NCBI GenBank assembly: GCA_026003335.1
Contig: BPHB01000002.1
Coordinates: 682,001-746,000 of the forward strand
Direction of reading: 5' to 3'
Source of the DNA: Chitinophagales bacterium
GTDB lineage: Bacteria > Bacteroidota > Bacteroidia > Chitinophagales > CAIOSU01
DNA: 64,000 bases
The notes beneath the pieces were generated by a model. It was not told the DNA's origin. It saw only the letters and a program-made list of their open reading frames with translations, and did not search any database. A program made the position numbers and the translations under genes. Within the stretch, counting starts at the first letter, position 1, and each line of letters starts with the position of its first letter. Shown one piece after another: positions 16,320 through 25,119 of this stretch.

Positions 16320-17930
16320 ATGCAACTTGACTTGCAAACTATTCTCCTTATAGCCGGAGTTGCAACTGCAACACTGGCCATTGGCTTTTTCATAGGCAAA
16401 ATGATTTATCAGCAGGCCGCACGGCAGGAGGAAGAACGTGCAAAAAAAGCTGCACGTCAGGAAGAAGAACGTGCCCGTAAAGAGGCTGAACGCATTATTG
16501 AAGAGGCCAAAAAGGAAAGCGAAACCATCAAGCGTGACCGCATCCTGGAGGCCAAGGAAAAGGTGCTGCAGATGAAGGCAGAATATGAAGAGCAAACCGC
16601 TCAGCGCACCAAGAAACTGGAAGAACGTGAACGCACACTGAAACAGAAGGAGCAGCAGATACATCAACAGCGCGAACAACTTCGGAAAAAAGAAGAGGAA
16701 ACCGAGCAAATCAAAAACAACCTTACACGGCAACTTGAACTGGTAACCATAAAACAAAAAGAACTGGAAAAGGCACACCTTGAACATGTGCAAAAGCTGG
16801 AACAGATTGCTCAGCTCTCGGCTCAGGAAGCCCGCCAGCAACTCATGGAATCGCTGAAAGAAGAAGCCAAAACCCGATCCATGGCAGTTATCAAGCAAAT
16901 TATGGATGAAGCAAAGCTGAAGGCTACCAAAGAAGCCAAAAAAATCGTGCTGCAAACTATTCAGCGCACCGCTGCCGAAACTACGATAGAAAATACCGTT
17001 TCGGTGTTCAACCTCACCTCAGATGAACAAAAGGGACAAATCATCGGCAGGGAAGGAAGAAACATCCGTGCTCTGGAAGCTGCTACAGGAGTAGAAATCA
17101 TTGTGGATGACACTCCTGAAGCCATTATTTTATCAGCCTACGATCCGGTAAGGCGCGAAATAGCGCGTCTGGCGCTGCAACGCCTGGTTACGGATGGCCG
17201 CATCCATCCGGCCCGCATTGAAGAGGTAGTTAACAAAACCCGCAAGCAACTGGAGGAACAAATCGTAGAAATCGGAGAACGCACCGTCATTGAACTGGGT
17301 ATTCACGGCCTGCATCCGGAGCTTATCCGCATGGTAGGGCGCATGCGGTTCCGCTCGTCCTACGGACAAAATCTGCTGATGCATTCCAAAGAAGTGGCAC
17401 ACCTATGTGCCACCATGGCTGCAGAATTGGGGCTCAACCCTAAGCTTGCCAAACGGGCAGGCCTGTTGCATGACATTGGGAAAGTGCCTGATGAGGAATC
17501 AGAATTGTCGCATGCCCTGCTGGGCATGAAATGGTGTGAAAAATATGGTGAGCACCCGGCCGTGTGTAATGCGGTAGGCGCCCACCATGATGAAATTGAA
17601 ATGACTTATATCATTTCCCCTATAGTGCAGGCTTGTGATGCTATTTCAGGTGCCCGCCCCGGAGCCCGCAGGGAAACAATGGAAAACTATCTGCAGCGAA
17701 TAAAAGACCTGGAAACCCTGGCGCTCAATTTTGATGGCGTGGAGAAAGCTTACGCTATCCAGGCTGGACGTGAACTGCGCGTCATCGTGGAGAGTGAAAA
17801 AGTGGGCGACAAACAAGCCGATGACCTGGCCTTTGCCATTTCTGAAAAAATTCAAAACGAGATGCAATATCCCGGCCAGGTGAAAGTTACCGTTATCCGC
17901 GAAAAGCGCGCAGTAGCTTTCGCCCGTTAA
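16320..17930 (+). CDS. rny: ribonuclease Y
   Basis: A 536-residue RNase Y, the membrane-anchored endoribonuclease that starts mRNA decay. The N-terminal helix ([20 protein letters not shown], residues ~10-30) anchors it. A long coiled coil follows (residues ~33-185). The KH domain holds [20 protein letters not shown], and the HD domain holds [14 protein letters not shown], then HDEIEMTYI, the metal-binding residues of the HD active site. Normal length is about 520. A 33-base in-frame duplication lengthens the coil (see the repeat at 16419). It ends the pheT-coil-zapA-rny run; a convergent gene follows. Confidence 0.97.
   Translation: MQLDLQTILLIAGVATATLAIGFFIGKMIYQQAARQEEERAKKAARQEEERARKEAERIIEEAKKESETIKRDRILEAKEKVLQMKAEYEEQTAQRTKKLEERERTLKQKEQQIHQQREQLRKKEEETEQIKNNLTRQLELVTIKQKELEKAHLEHVQKLEQIAQLSAQEARQQLMESLKEEAKTRSMAVIKQIMDEAKLKATKEAKKIVLQTIQRTAAETTIENTVSVFNLTSDEQKGQIIGREGRNIRALEAATGVEIIVDDTPEAIILSAYDPVRREIARLALQRLVTDGRIHPARIEEVVNKTRKQLEEQIVEIGERTVIELGIHGLHPELIRMVGRMRFRSSYGQNLLMHSKEVAHLCATMAAELGLNPKLAKRAGLLHDIGKVPDEESELSHALLGMKWCEKYGEHPAVCNAVGAHHDEIEMTYIISPIVQACDAISGARPGARRETMENYLQRIKDLETLALNFDGVEKAYAIQAGRELRVIVESEKVGDKQADDLAFAISEKIQNEMQYPGQVKVTVIREKRAVAFAR
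16419..16484 (+). repeat. 33-base tandem duplication in the RNase Y coiled coil
   Basis: Two in-frame 11-codon units sit end to end: 16419-16451 and 16452-16484. They encode [11 protein letters not shown] and [11 protein letters not shown] (codons 34-44 and 45-55). Nine of the eleven residues are the same, with synonymous changes in the DNA. This hendecad length is compatible with a coiled coil and should leave the helix in register. Confidence 0.8.
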
Positions 17931-18001
17931 ACAGCGAAGCCCCATTAATTACAATTACCTGCTGCTGGTTTAAAAAATCCTATGCCGTCAAGTATACATT
18001 C

Positions 18002-18023
18002 ATGCATGCCTTGCAGGATGCAT
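18002..18023. other. small hairpin between two convergent genes
   Basis: ATGCAT, a bulged G, CCT, the loop TGC and AGGATGCAT form a nine-pair stem. It lies between the ends of rny (plus) and the GNAT-like gene (minus), where a bidirectional transcript end is expected. There is no run of T on either side, so a rho-independent terminator is not supported. Confidence 0.3.
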
Positions 18024-18064
18024 CTCCATAAAGGGAACCAATGCCATTTGAGCAAAAAAGAAGG

Positions 18065-19225
18065 TTAGTCTTCTATGGGAGCACGTTTAAACTCCGCGTT
18101 TTCGTCAAAAAGTTTGCGGTAGGTAGCATGGGTTTTTACAATTCGCGCACCTAAATTTTCGGCCACTTTCATCATTTTGGGATTGAAGTCAGCTATCCAG
18201 GTGAGCTCAATATCGTCCCAGCGCTTTTTGGGCTGAACCACCGCATTGGCAGCAATGACGATACTACCTTCCACGCCCTTGCCCTGATGCTCTGGCACCA
18301 CACCAAACACAAAACCAAAAACTTTGCGACAGGTGCCTCTCCAGCGATGGTAAGCAAACTTTAATTTACCCAGCCAGTCCATTTTACCATTTACGTACTT
18401 AAAGAGCTTATTTAGCTCCGGAAGCATGAAGAAAATGGCAATAGGCTCATCCTTGTAATAACCAAACCAAAACAGGTAGTCCACGATAACGGGTTTCATG
18501 GACTGCATCAGGCGGGTAGCCTGCTCCTGACTGAGCTCTTTCACCCCGGCCCTGCCGCCAAAGGCTTTGTTATAGATGGTTCTGAAATCTTCGGTAAACT
18601 TTTCAATGCGCTTCATATCCAGATGGCAAAACCAATAGTTAGGGTCTTGCATAAGCTTTTCGGCTTTCTCATAGTATTTTTTCGGGCGGGGCTCGTTCAT
18701 ACCGAGACCATAGGAATACTGATAGAAATAGACCTTAAATCCGTAAGCTTCAAAGAGGTCTTTATAGTAAGGCGGATTGTAATTCATCAGATAGGTAGGC
18801 TCCGTAAAGCCGTCTATCAGCAAACCCCACCAGGCATTGCGCTCACCGAAGTTGATCGGACCATCCATGGCTTGCATTCCGCGTGCCTGGAGCCATTCTT
18901 TACATTGGTCAAAAAGCATGAAGGCCGATTTCCGGTCATTGATGCATTCAAAAAAGCCCATGCCCCCGGTTGGCTGCTCGTAGGTGTATGCTTTGCTTTC
19001 GTTGATAAAAGCAGCCACCCTTCCGATAGTTTTATCAGAATCATCTTTAAGTAGCCAGCGTGTGGCTGTACCATGTTTAAAAAACTTATTGCGCTCCGGA
19101 TCAAACACCTTACGGATGTCATCATCCAGCGGCCGGATATAATTGGGGTCACCTTTGTATAAGGATACAGGGAATCTAATAAACTCTTCCCCCTGCTCGT
19201 AAGTGGTTACTTCAATAAGCCGCAC
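18065..19225 (-). CDS. GNAT-like acyltransferase family protein (YghO-like)
   Basis: A 386-residue cytoplasmic protein with no signal or membrane helix. Segments such as FPVSLYKGDPNYIRPLDDDI and WLQARGMQAMDGPINFGERN are typical of a family that Bacteroidota share with E. coli YghO, which has a GNAT-type C-terminal fold (here VFGVVPEHQGKGVEGSIVIA resembles the acetyl-CoA-binding loop with the Q/RxxGxG/A pattern). Acetyltransferase activity is inferred from fold; the substrate is unknown. A -7 element (TACCTTTG, minus strand) lies at 19252-19259. It is downstream of the DnaJ-TPR gene on the same strand with 66 bases between. Confidence 0.72.
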   Translation of the reverse strand: MRLIEVTTYEQGEEFIRFPVSLYKGDPNYIRPLDDDIRKVFDPERNKFFKHGTATRWLLKDDSDKTIGRVAAFINESKAYTYEQPTGGMGFFECINDRKSAFMLFDQCKEWLQARGMQAMDGPINFGERNAWWGLLIDGFTEPTYLMNYNPPYYKDLFEAYGFKVYFYQYSYGLGMNEPRPKKYYEKAEKLMQDPNYWFCHLDMKRIEKFTEDFRTIYNKAFGGRAGVKELSQEQATRLMQSMKPVIVDYLFWFGYYKDEPIAIFFMLPELNKLFKYVNGKMDWLGKLKFAYHRWRGTCRKVFGFVFGVVPEHQGKGVEGSIVIAANAVVQPKKRWDDIELTWIADFNPKMMKVAENLGARIVKTHATYRKLFDENAEFKRAPIED

Positions 19226-19251
19226 GTTTTGCTATAGTGCTTTACGGAGCG

Positions 19252-19282
19252 CAAAGGTACACAACAGAGCGGCTATTTGAAA
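19252..19282 (-). promoter_or_regulatory. candidate Bacteroidota-type promoter for the GNAT-like gene
   Basis: On the minus strand, TTTC (about 19279-19282) and TACCTTTG (19259-19252) are spaced by 19 bases, close to the -33 TTG / -7 TAnnTTTG layout; the -33 part is one base off consensus. The start codon is 26 bases further on. Confidence 0.4.
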
Positions 19283-19291
19283 ACCCTCTCC

Positions 19292-20332
19292 CTAAGAAGG
19301 GGAAGAAGCTATGTCAAGACATTTCTTTTTCCCGAAGTCGGGAGTCACATAGCCCATTTCCTTGGCTTTCATCCAGTCACTGCAGGTGCCTTCTTCATCA
19401 CCGGCCATTTCTTTGGCATCTCCGCGATCATAGTAATATTGCGGTTGCCGTGGATTTAGCTCTATTGCCCTATCAATATCTCTGATTGCCGCTTCAAAGT
19501 CATTCAGATAATAGTAGGCCAGCCCCCTGTTAAAGTAAAGAGAGTCATTATAAGGATCATATTTGATAGCTTCAGTAAAATCGGCTATTGCTCCTCGGTT
19601 ATCATCCATGTCATATTTAATTTTAGCTCTTACCCAATGACCGTTTTTATAGGAGGGGCTCAGCCGGAGGGTTTTGTTCAAATCAGCCAAAGCGGCCTGA
19701 TAGTCTTTCAGTAGATAATGCAGTAACCCGCGATGAAAATACACATCGGGATTATGGGGTGACAGCTCGGCTGCCTTGTTGAAATAGACTTTGGCCAGTT
19801 CGGTGTTTTTTTCCCGCATCAACATTCTTGCACGTTGGATATACTCTTCAGCCAGTTGCTGGTCGCTCATTCCGGCTGCGTATTGGTTGTGGCTAACACT
19901 CTTTTCCGGAGTTGTCTCCGATTGCGTCCCCATCCGTATGATAAAAACATTGGCAGCAGCCACCAACAGAATAATGAGGCCGATCAAGGCACTGGTGGAG
20001 TTGAAAGCAATCCTTTTTTCTGGCTCGGGCTCCTGCTCTACAACCGGAGGTTTGTACTTTTTGGGTTTGTTCTTCTGGTCTTTAAGAAATTTTGCCAGCT
20101 CAACAGGATTGGACAGATAGGTTTCGTATGCGAGCTGAGCGTCAAAATGATTTCTTTTCCGTTCATCGCACAGCACCTCATAAGCCTCCTGTATCAGCTT
20201 AAACTTTTCTGCATAGCCCCGGTTACGATCAGGATGGTATTTCCTCACCAGCTTACGGTAAGTGGCTTTTATTTCCTCCTGAGTAGCCGTAGACGGAAGG
20301 CCCAGTATTTTATAGTAATTCTTTACCGGCAT
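19292..20332 (-). CDS. membrane-anchored DnaJ-domain protein with TPR repeats
   Basis: A 346-residue protein. Residues 4-66 are a J domain with the HPD motif at 33-35 (KYHPDRNRGYAEKFKLIQEA), which stimulates DnaK ATPase. A charged linker (residues ~85-108) precedes one transmembrane helix (SALIGLIILLVAAANVFII, ~residues 112-132). Then come at least four TPR repeats (ELAKVYFNKAAELSPHNPDV, YQAALADLNKTLRLSPSY, DFTEAIKYDPYND, AAIRDIDRAIELNPRQPQ). It ends with a CSDWMKAKEMGY segment. It probably recruits DnaK to the membrane. It is transcribed in the same direction as the GNAT-like gene and has its own -7-like element upstream. Confidence 0.88.
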   Translation of the reverse strand: MPVKNYYKILGLPSTATQEEIKATYRKLVRKYHPDRNRGYAEKFKLIQEAYEVLCDERKRNHFDAQLAYETYLSNPVELAKFLKDQKNKPKKYKPPVVEQEPEPEKRIAFNSTSALIGLIILLVAAANVFIIRMGTQSETTPEKSVSHNQYAAGMSDQQLAEEYIQRARMLMREKNTELAKVYFNKAAELSPHNPDVYFHRGLLHYLLKDYQAALADLNKTLRLSPSYKNGHWVRAKIKYDMDDNRGAIADFTEAIKYDPYNDSLYFNRGLAYYYLNDFEAAIRDIDRAIELNPRQPQYYYDRGDAKEMAGDEEGTCSDWMKAKEMGYVTPDFGKKKCLDIASSPS

Positions 20333-20471
20333 TTACCCTAAAATTAGTCATTTGGAAAGGTCATTTCTGATTTTCGGCATGCTGCTGCCAACAGCTACTT
20401 GTGCGTCTGTTTAGCTTTAAAACCAATATCTCCCTGAATACGTAATTCGGAAAAGATAGTTTGTCAAGGGC

Positions 20472-20942
20472 CTACCGTTCTACCCTGGGCACAGAGGAAT
20501 AGTTCACTTTTAAGGCGTTGCTTTTTCTCAGTTCCTGTTTTACATCGGAAACAATTCCCATCTTTACCCCTTTATCTACGCGAAGGGCAAAGGTCATGGC
20601 CGGCTGCAGCCGCTCATCTACCTTGGTACGTTCATTTTCCACGAAGGCCGCTATGTCGTTTACCGTAGCAAACTGATTATTTAATTGTATGCGGGGGGCT
20701 GTTCCGAGTTGAGCCTGATATTTTTCAATAGGAGGACCAATGTAGATATAGCTTACCAGGGATTTCCTTTCCAGCTTGGTGAGTTCGGTTGCCTGGGGAA
20801 GGCGGTTTTTTACCTTGAGCTCCACATCCCGCAAAACCGTAACCACCATGAAGAAAAACAAGAGAATAAAGATAATGTCAGGCAGCGATGCCGTGGAAAT
20901 AGTCGGGGTGTGTGCTGACCTTTCTTTTTTGATTTTTGCCAT
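20472..20942 (-). CDS. exbD: ExbD/TolR-family biopolymer transport protein (second copy)
   Basis: A 156-residue single-pass protein. The cytoplasmic start is followed by one transmembrane helix with the key aspartate (SLPDIIFILLFFFMVVTVL, residues ~20-38), the proton-carrying residue of ExbD/TolR, and then a periplasmic domain. Together with ExbB it would form the proton channel that energises TonB at the outer membrane (or a related system). Its ATG overlaps the stop of the upstream exbD by one base. Two different ExbD in tandem are common in Bacteroidota. Confidence 0.9.
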   Translation of the reverse strand: MAKIKKERSAHTPTISTASLPDIIFILLFFFMVVTVLRDVELKVKNRLPQATELTKLERKSLVSYIYIGPPIEKYQAQLGTAPRIQLNNQFATVNDIAAFVENERTKVDERLQPAMTFALRVDKGVKMGIVSDVKQELRKSNALKVNYSSVPRVER

Positions 20943-21484
20943 TATTGTTCTCCTATTGCTTTCGGTTCTGCTTCAGATAGCCGCAGCGGATATTCTTTAG
21001 CTACCATTTTGGCTGCTTCTTTATCCAGGTCTTTATACAGCTTGCCGTAGCGTTGCATAGCATATGCATCTCTCAACTCGCGGTAAGCCGCCTTGAGTTC
21101 ATTTTGCACTTGTATATACATATCATAAGAGGTGCCGCGGTCATTCTGCAGGGATATCACGGCTTCCTGAGGACTGTCCGACAGGTTGGGTTTTCTGCCC
21201 CGGTTGTCAATAAACTCTTTGGCCTTCTTTCTCAGTTCAGAAATCTGCAACAATTCGTTATTTACAAGGAGCTTGTCTTGTGCATTGATCAAAACTATGA
21301 GCACATTTCTGCGGTTGGCTTCCTGTTCCACGGGAGGCACATCCCAAGGAGGGAGCTTGTTTAATATTCCTTTATCCACATCAATGGTTGTGGTCACCAG
21401 AAAGAAAATAAGCAGCAGAAATGCAATGTCAGCCATAGAGCTGGCATTGATTTCATTAGACATTCGGTTTTTGCTCTTGGCCAT
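20942..21484 (-). CDS. exbD: ExbD/TolR-family biopolymer transport protein (first copy)
   Basis: A 180-residue single-pass protein with the conserved helix INASSMADIAFLLLIFFLVT (residues ~12-31), including the aspartate typical of ExbD, and a periplasmic domain containing VPPVEQEANRRNVLIVLINA. Longer than the second copy. It lies between a conserved 107-residue membrane gene and the second exbD; all are on the minus strand and tightly packed, so they form one operon with the exbB gene. Confidence 0.9.
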   Translation of the reverse strand: MAKSKNRMSNEINASSMADIAFLLLIFFLVTTTIDVDKGILNKLPPWDVPPVEQEANRRNVLIVLINAQDKLLVNNELLQISELRKKAKEFIDNRGRKPNLSDSPQEAVISLQNDRGTSYDMYIQVQNELKAAYRELRDAYAMQRYGKLYKDLDKEAAKMVAKEYPLRLSEAEPKAIGEQ

Positions 21485-21514
21485 GAGGCTTTTCAGGCTG
21501 CTTTACCTTATTGT

Positions 21515-21838
21515 TTAATTGAATGCGTTTTTGACTTCAAAGAAAACGGCAGTAATAATTGCCAAAGCCCCCATGAAAATGGTCATATTTATTCCTGCAC
21601 CAATCAGCTTAACGGCCTGCTGACTATAGTTCATTTTGTTTTCAATGCCTGGAAAATAAAAGTCCCCGGAAGCCGTAAAGTAGGAAATTACTGCTATCAC
21701 TATTATTACTCCTATGCCAATCAGCACTTTCCGGGCTTCTTCAAGGTGTCTCAACATGTACACCGCAGGAAACAATACTGCAGAAAGCATTGCTATAATG
21801 AGCAGGGCATAAGCAAGATACAATCCTATATCAACCAT
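21515..21838 (-). CDS. small membrane protein of the exbB-exbD cluster
   Basis: A 107-residue protein with three hydrophobic segments (YLAYALLIIAMLSAVLFPAV, VLIGIGVIIVIAVISYF, AGINMTIFMGALAIITAVFF). It lies between exbB and exbD, 37 bases downstream of exbB and 30 upstream of exbD, and is transcribed with them. I recognise the arrangement from other Bacteroidota but not a named family. A role in the same energy-transduction complex is likely by position only. Confidence 0.75.
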   Translation of the reverse strand: MVDIGLYLAYALLIIAMLSAVLFPAVYMLRHLEEARKVLIGIGVIIVIAVISYFTASGDFYFPGIENKMNYSQQAVKLIGAGINMTIFMGALAIITAVFFEVKNAFN

Positions 21839-21875
21839 CGCAGTGGATTTTTGGGGACTTCACTCCTAATAAATA

Positions 21876-22713
21876 TTATTGCGCAACCTTGTATTTGACC
21901 AACAAGTCAACAAAGCTGATTGATGCATCTTCCATATCATGCACCAGGCCGTCTACCTTATTTACAATGTAATTGTAAAACAACTGCAGAATAATAGCCA
22001 CAATAAGCCCGAATACAGTAGTGAGCAACGCCACTTTAATACCTCCGGCTACCAGCGAAGGAGAAATATCACCGGCAACTTCAATAGCATCAAAAGCTTC
22101 AATCATCCCGATCACCGTACCCATAAAACCCAGCATAGGAGCGAGGGCTATAAATAGAGACATCCACACCAGCCCGCGTTCCAACAGCCCCATCTGCACC
22201 GAGCCGAAAGAAACGATAGACTTTTCTACAATTTCAATGCCTTCGGAAACCCGGGATAATCCCTGGTAGAAAGATACTCGCCACCGGGCCTCTGGTAGAT
22301 TTGCAGATTTCTTTTGCTTTCTCCACATTCCCTGAAGAAAGCTCATTTTCTATGTTGGCCAATATTTTTTTGGTATTGACAGTAGCCAGGTTTAGCGTGA
22401 TAATACGCTCAATTGCCAGTGCCAGACCCAAAATAAGGATGATCAGGATAGGCGTCATGAAAGGAACACCACCTTCAATGAAATATTTTTTCAGCAATTG
22501 ATGGCCGGAGACTTTGGTTTGCTGGGCAGCTGCCGGTGCAGCGCCTTCTGCACCAGCCTCATCTGCTTCGGCTGCATTGTCATCGGCAACGGGGGCCTGT
22601 GCTGCTGCTGTATCATTATTACCTCCGAGTGTATCCTGCTGCGCATAGCTAATGAGCTGCATTCCGCTGACAGCGAGGCCCATGAAGAGTAAAAGCACGA
22701 AAATCTTTTTCAT
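21876..22713 (-). pseudogene. exbB: ExbB/MotA-TolQ proton channel gene, disrupted by a one-base frameshift
   Basis: Read as one gene from the ATG at 22713 (the longer in-frame start is a TTG) to the stop at 21876, it encodes a standard ExbB: signal-like N-terminus, an Ala/Glu/Asp-rich low-complexity part, a first transmembrane helix (FMTPILIILILGLALAIERI), then the MotA/TolQ/ExbB core (LAPMLGFMGTVIGMIEAFDA and GLIVAIILQLFYNYIVNKVD). The reading frame breaks near 22265: the first part ends ...SIFLPGIIPGFRRH and the second part continues QGLSRVSEGIEIVEKS only after a shift of one. One extra base in the pair at 22265-22266 (minus-strand CTACCAG instead of CTACAG) explains it exactly. Either an assembly error in an essential gene, or a true loss. 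Confidence 0.88.
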
Positions 22714-22763
22714 ATGGATTAACAAATTTAGGGTTGAAGGATTTTAAAAATTTATTTTTCTCG

Positions 22764-22851
22764 CGGAGAGAGAGGGATTCGAACCCTCGAAACCCTTTTG
22801 GGGTTTACACACTTTCCAGGCGTGCCTGTTCGACCACTCCAGCATCTCTCC
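22764..22851 (-). tRNA. tRNA-Ser (anticodon GGA)
   Basis: An 88-base cloverleaf with acceptor stem GGAGAGA/TCTCTCC, discriminator G, anticodon GGA at 22817-22815 in the loop CTGGAAA, a long variable arm (class II) and the T loop GGTTCGAATCCC. The CCA end is not encoded. It reads the UCC and UCU codons. It sits between exbB (same strand, downstream) and serC. Confidence 0.95.
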
Positions 22852-23071
22852 GATAATTTAAAATTACGTACATTCTCCTCAAACCATCCCGCCTCACATT
22901 TTTTAACAGGGCACAAAGATTGAAAAATTATGGTCAATTATCAAACGGTTGTCCGAAATTTTAGACCCTTCATCCGGGTTCTTCCGTGGCGGTTTACGTC
23001 TGCATGCAATCCGGTTTGCCTGCAAGGCAGGTAAATTTGAATTTGTAGTTTTGTCGGGTAATTCTCCTGGT

Positions 23072-24139
23072 ATGAGAAAGCACATTTTCAATGCCGGACC
23101 AGCTGTACTGCCCGAAGAGGTATTACAGCAAGCCTCTGAAGCAGTTGTTGACCTGCATGCCAGCGGCATGTCTGTTTTAGAAATTTCTCACCGGGCAACA
23201 GCCTTTGACGACATCCTTCGTGAAGCCCAATCACTCGTTAAAGAGCTTATGGGGCTGGGTGAGGATTACTCGGTGCTCTTTCTGCAAGGCGGAGCGAGCC
23301 TTCAGTTCAGCATGCTGCCCATGAATCTGCTCTCTGAAGAGGATGCGGCCGGTTATGCCGATACTGGCACCTGGTCAGTAAAAGCCATCAAAGAGGCACG
23401 CCTCTTCGGACAAATTCATGTACTGGCTTCCTCGAAACAGGATAACTATCGCCACATCCCAAAAGGATATACTATCCCCGACAACCTGAAATATTTTCAT
23501 ATCACCACCAACAATACCATTTTTGGCACACAATATCATACCTTCCCCGATGCCCCTGTGCCACTCATTGCCGACATGTCGTCAGACATCCTCTGCCGGA
23601 AAATGGAAGCAACCCGTTTTGACTTCATTTATGCCGGTGCTCAAAAAAATCTTGGTCCTGCAGGTGTCACGCTGGTCATTATAAAACAAAGCCTGCTTAA
23701 TCTTATCCGGAAAACTCTGCCCTCTATGCTGGATTACCGGGTACACGTAGAAAACAACTCGCTTTACAATACCCCGTGCGTGTTTGGCATCTATGTGTGT
23801 CTGCTTACCCTCAGATGGCTGAAGAGCAAAGGTCTGGATGCGATTGAAGCCCTGAACAAACAGAAAGCATCGCTCATTTACTCGGTCATTGACCGATATC
23901 CGCTCTTTAGCGGACATGCCGTGCCGGAAGATCGCTCACTGATGAATATTACCTTTACCCTGACCAAACCAGAGCTGGAAAGTCAGTTGCTTGAAGAAAC
24001 CAAAAAAGCCGGCATCACCGGCATTAAAGGCCACCGGTCAGTAGGAGGTTTCCGCGCCTCCGTGTATAATGCCTTGCCTCTGAAAAGTGTATCGCTGCTG
24101 TGTGAAATAATGGAAGATTTTGGTAAAAAGTACTCCTGA
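23072..24139 (+). CDS. serC: phosphoserine aminotransferase
   Basis: A 355-residue PLP enzyme converting 3-phosphohydroxypyruvate and glutamate to phosphoserine and 2-oxoglutarate; the family is about 360 long. Start at the ATG at 23072 gives MRKHIFNAGPAVLPEEVLQQ, the canonical beginning; an upstream in-frame ATG at 22949 adds an unlikely tail. Key segments: HRATAFDDILREAQ, LFLQGGASLQFSMLPMNLL, IADMSSDILCR, FIYAGAQKNLGPAGVTLVII (with the lysine that binds PLP) and GFRASVYNALP near the end. A perfect -7 element lies at 23046-23053. First gene of serC-serA-DUF1015. Confidence 0.97.
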   Translation: MRKHIFNAGPAVLPEEVLQQASEAVVDLHASGMSVLEISHRATAFDDILREAQSLVKELMGLGEDYSVLFLQGGASLQFSMLPMNLLSEEDAAGYADTGTWSVKAIKEARLFGQIHVLASSKQDNYRHIPKGYTIPDNLKYFHITTNNTIFGTQYHTFPDAPVPLIADMSSDILCRKMEATRFDFIYAGAQKNLGPAGVTLVIIKQSLLNLIRKTLPSMLDYRVHVENNSLYNTPCVFGIYVCLLTLRWLKSKGLDAIEALNKQKASLIYSVIDRYPLFSGHAVPEDRSLMNITFTLTKPELESQLLEETKKAGITGIKGHRSVGGFRASVYNALPLKSVSLLCEIMEDFGKKYS

Positions 24140-24150
24140 AACTACAAGCC

Positions 24151-25119
24151 ATGATAAAAATTCTGGCTAATGACGGACTGGAACCTGAAGGGGTGGACAA
24201 ACTTAAGCATGCCGGATTTGAAATCAACACGGTAAAGATCCCGCAGGAAGAACTGCGAACCAAGCTCAACGGTTTTGATGTGCTCGTTGTACGCAGTGCC
24301 ACCCGTGTTACCAGCCGCGAAATTGACAGCGCTCCTACTTTGAAACTGATTGTAAGAGCAGGAACGGGCACTGATAATATTGATGTGGATTATGCCCGCT
24401 CTAAAAACATTGCAGTATTGACCACCCCTGGCGTTTCAGCGCAATCGGTAGCTGAACTGGTTTTTGCCCACCTGTTTTCCATGGCCCGTTTCCTGCATGA
24501 CGCCAACCGCAAGATGCCCCTGCAGGGAGCAGAACACTTTCAGGATCTTAAAAAAGCCTATGCTCATGGTTTGGAGCTTAAAGGCAAAACCCTTGGAATC
24601 ATCGGGTTTGGTTCTATCGGGCAAACCGTTGCCAAAATTGCTCTTGCTTTGGGTATGAAAGTATTGCCCTTTAAGCTGCATCATGCGGAAGTAAAAATTG
24701 AACTGGATTTTTTTAAAATAGGTAATGCCGGTATCACCGTAAGCTTGCAAACCGTTCCGTTTGAACAGCTTCTTGAGCAAAGCGATTTTATCACTCTGCA
24801 TGTGCCCTTTAAAAAGGGCGACCCTCCCATTCTATACAAAGAGCGCATCAACAGAATGAAAAACGGAGTCATGATTGTAAACACCTCCAGGGGTGGCGTT
24901 ATCGTAGAAAGCGACCTTTTGGATGCTTTGAACTCCGGCAAAGTGGCAGCGGCAGCTCTGGACGTCTTTGAAGGAGAACCCACACCCCGCAAAGAAATTC
25001 TGCAGCACCCCAAAGTATCCCTGTCACCGCACATTGGTGCTTCCACAGTGGAAGCCCAGCAGCGTGTAGGATTATCCGTTGCAGACAAGATTATTCAGTT
25101 TTTTAATACTACTCCATGA
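24151..25119 (+). CDS. serA: D-3-phosphoglycerate dehydrogenase (short form)
   Basis: A 322-residue NAD-dependent dehydrogenase, the first step of serine synthesis. It has the D-isomer 2-hydroxyacid dehydrogenase fold: the catalytic-type Arg in VVRSATRVTSREID, the NAD-binding LGIIGFGSIGQTVAKIALAL, the Glu/His pair in ALDVFEGEP and LSPHIGASTVEAQ. It lacks the C-terminal ACT regulatory domain of longer SerA proteins, so serine feedback inhibition is not expected from this protein. Lies 11 bases after serC and overlaps the next gene by 4 bases (ATGA). Confidence 0.92.
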   Translation: MIKILANDGLEPEGVDKLKHAGFEINTVKIPQEELRTKLNGFDVLVVRSATRVTSREIDSAPTLKLIVRAGTGTDNIDVDYARSKNIAVLTTPGVSAQSVAELVFAHLFSMARFLHDANRKMPLQGAEHFQDLKKAYAHGLELKGKTLGIIGFGSIGQTVAKIALALGMKVLPFKLHHAEVKIELDFFKIGNAGITVSLQTVPFEQLLEQSDFITLHVPFKKGDPPILYKERINRMKNGVMIVNTSRGGVIVESDLLDALNSGKVAAAALDVFEGEPTPRKEILQHPKVSLSPHIGASTVEAQQRVGLSVADKIIQFFNTTP

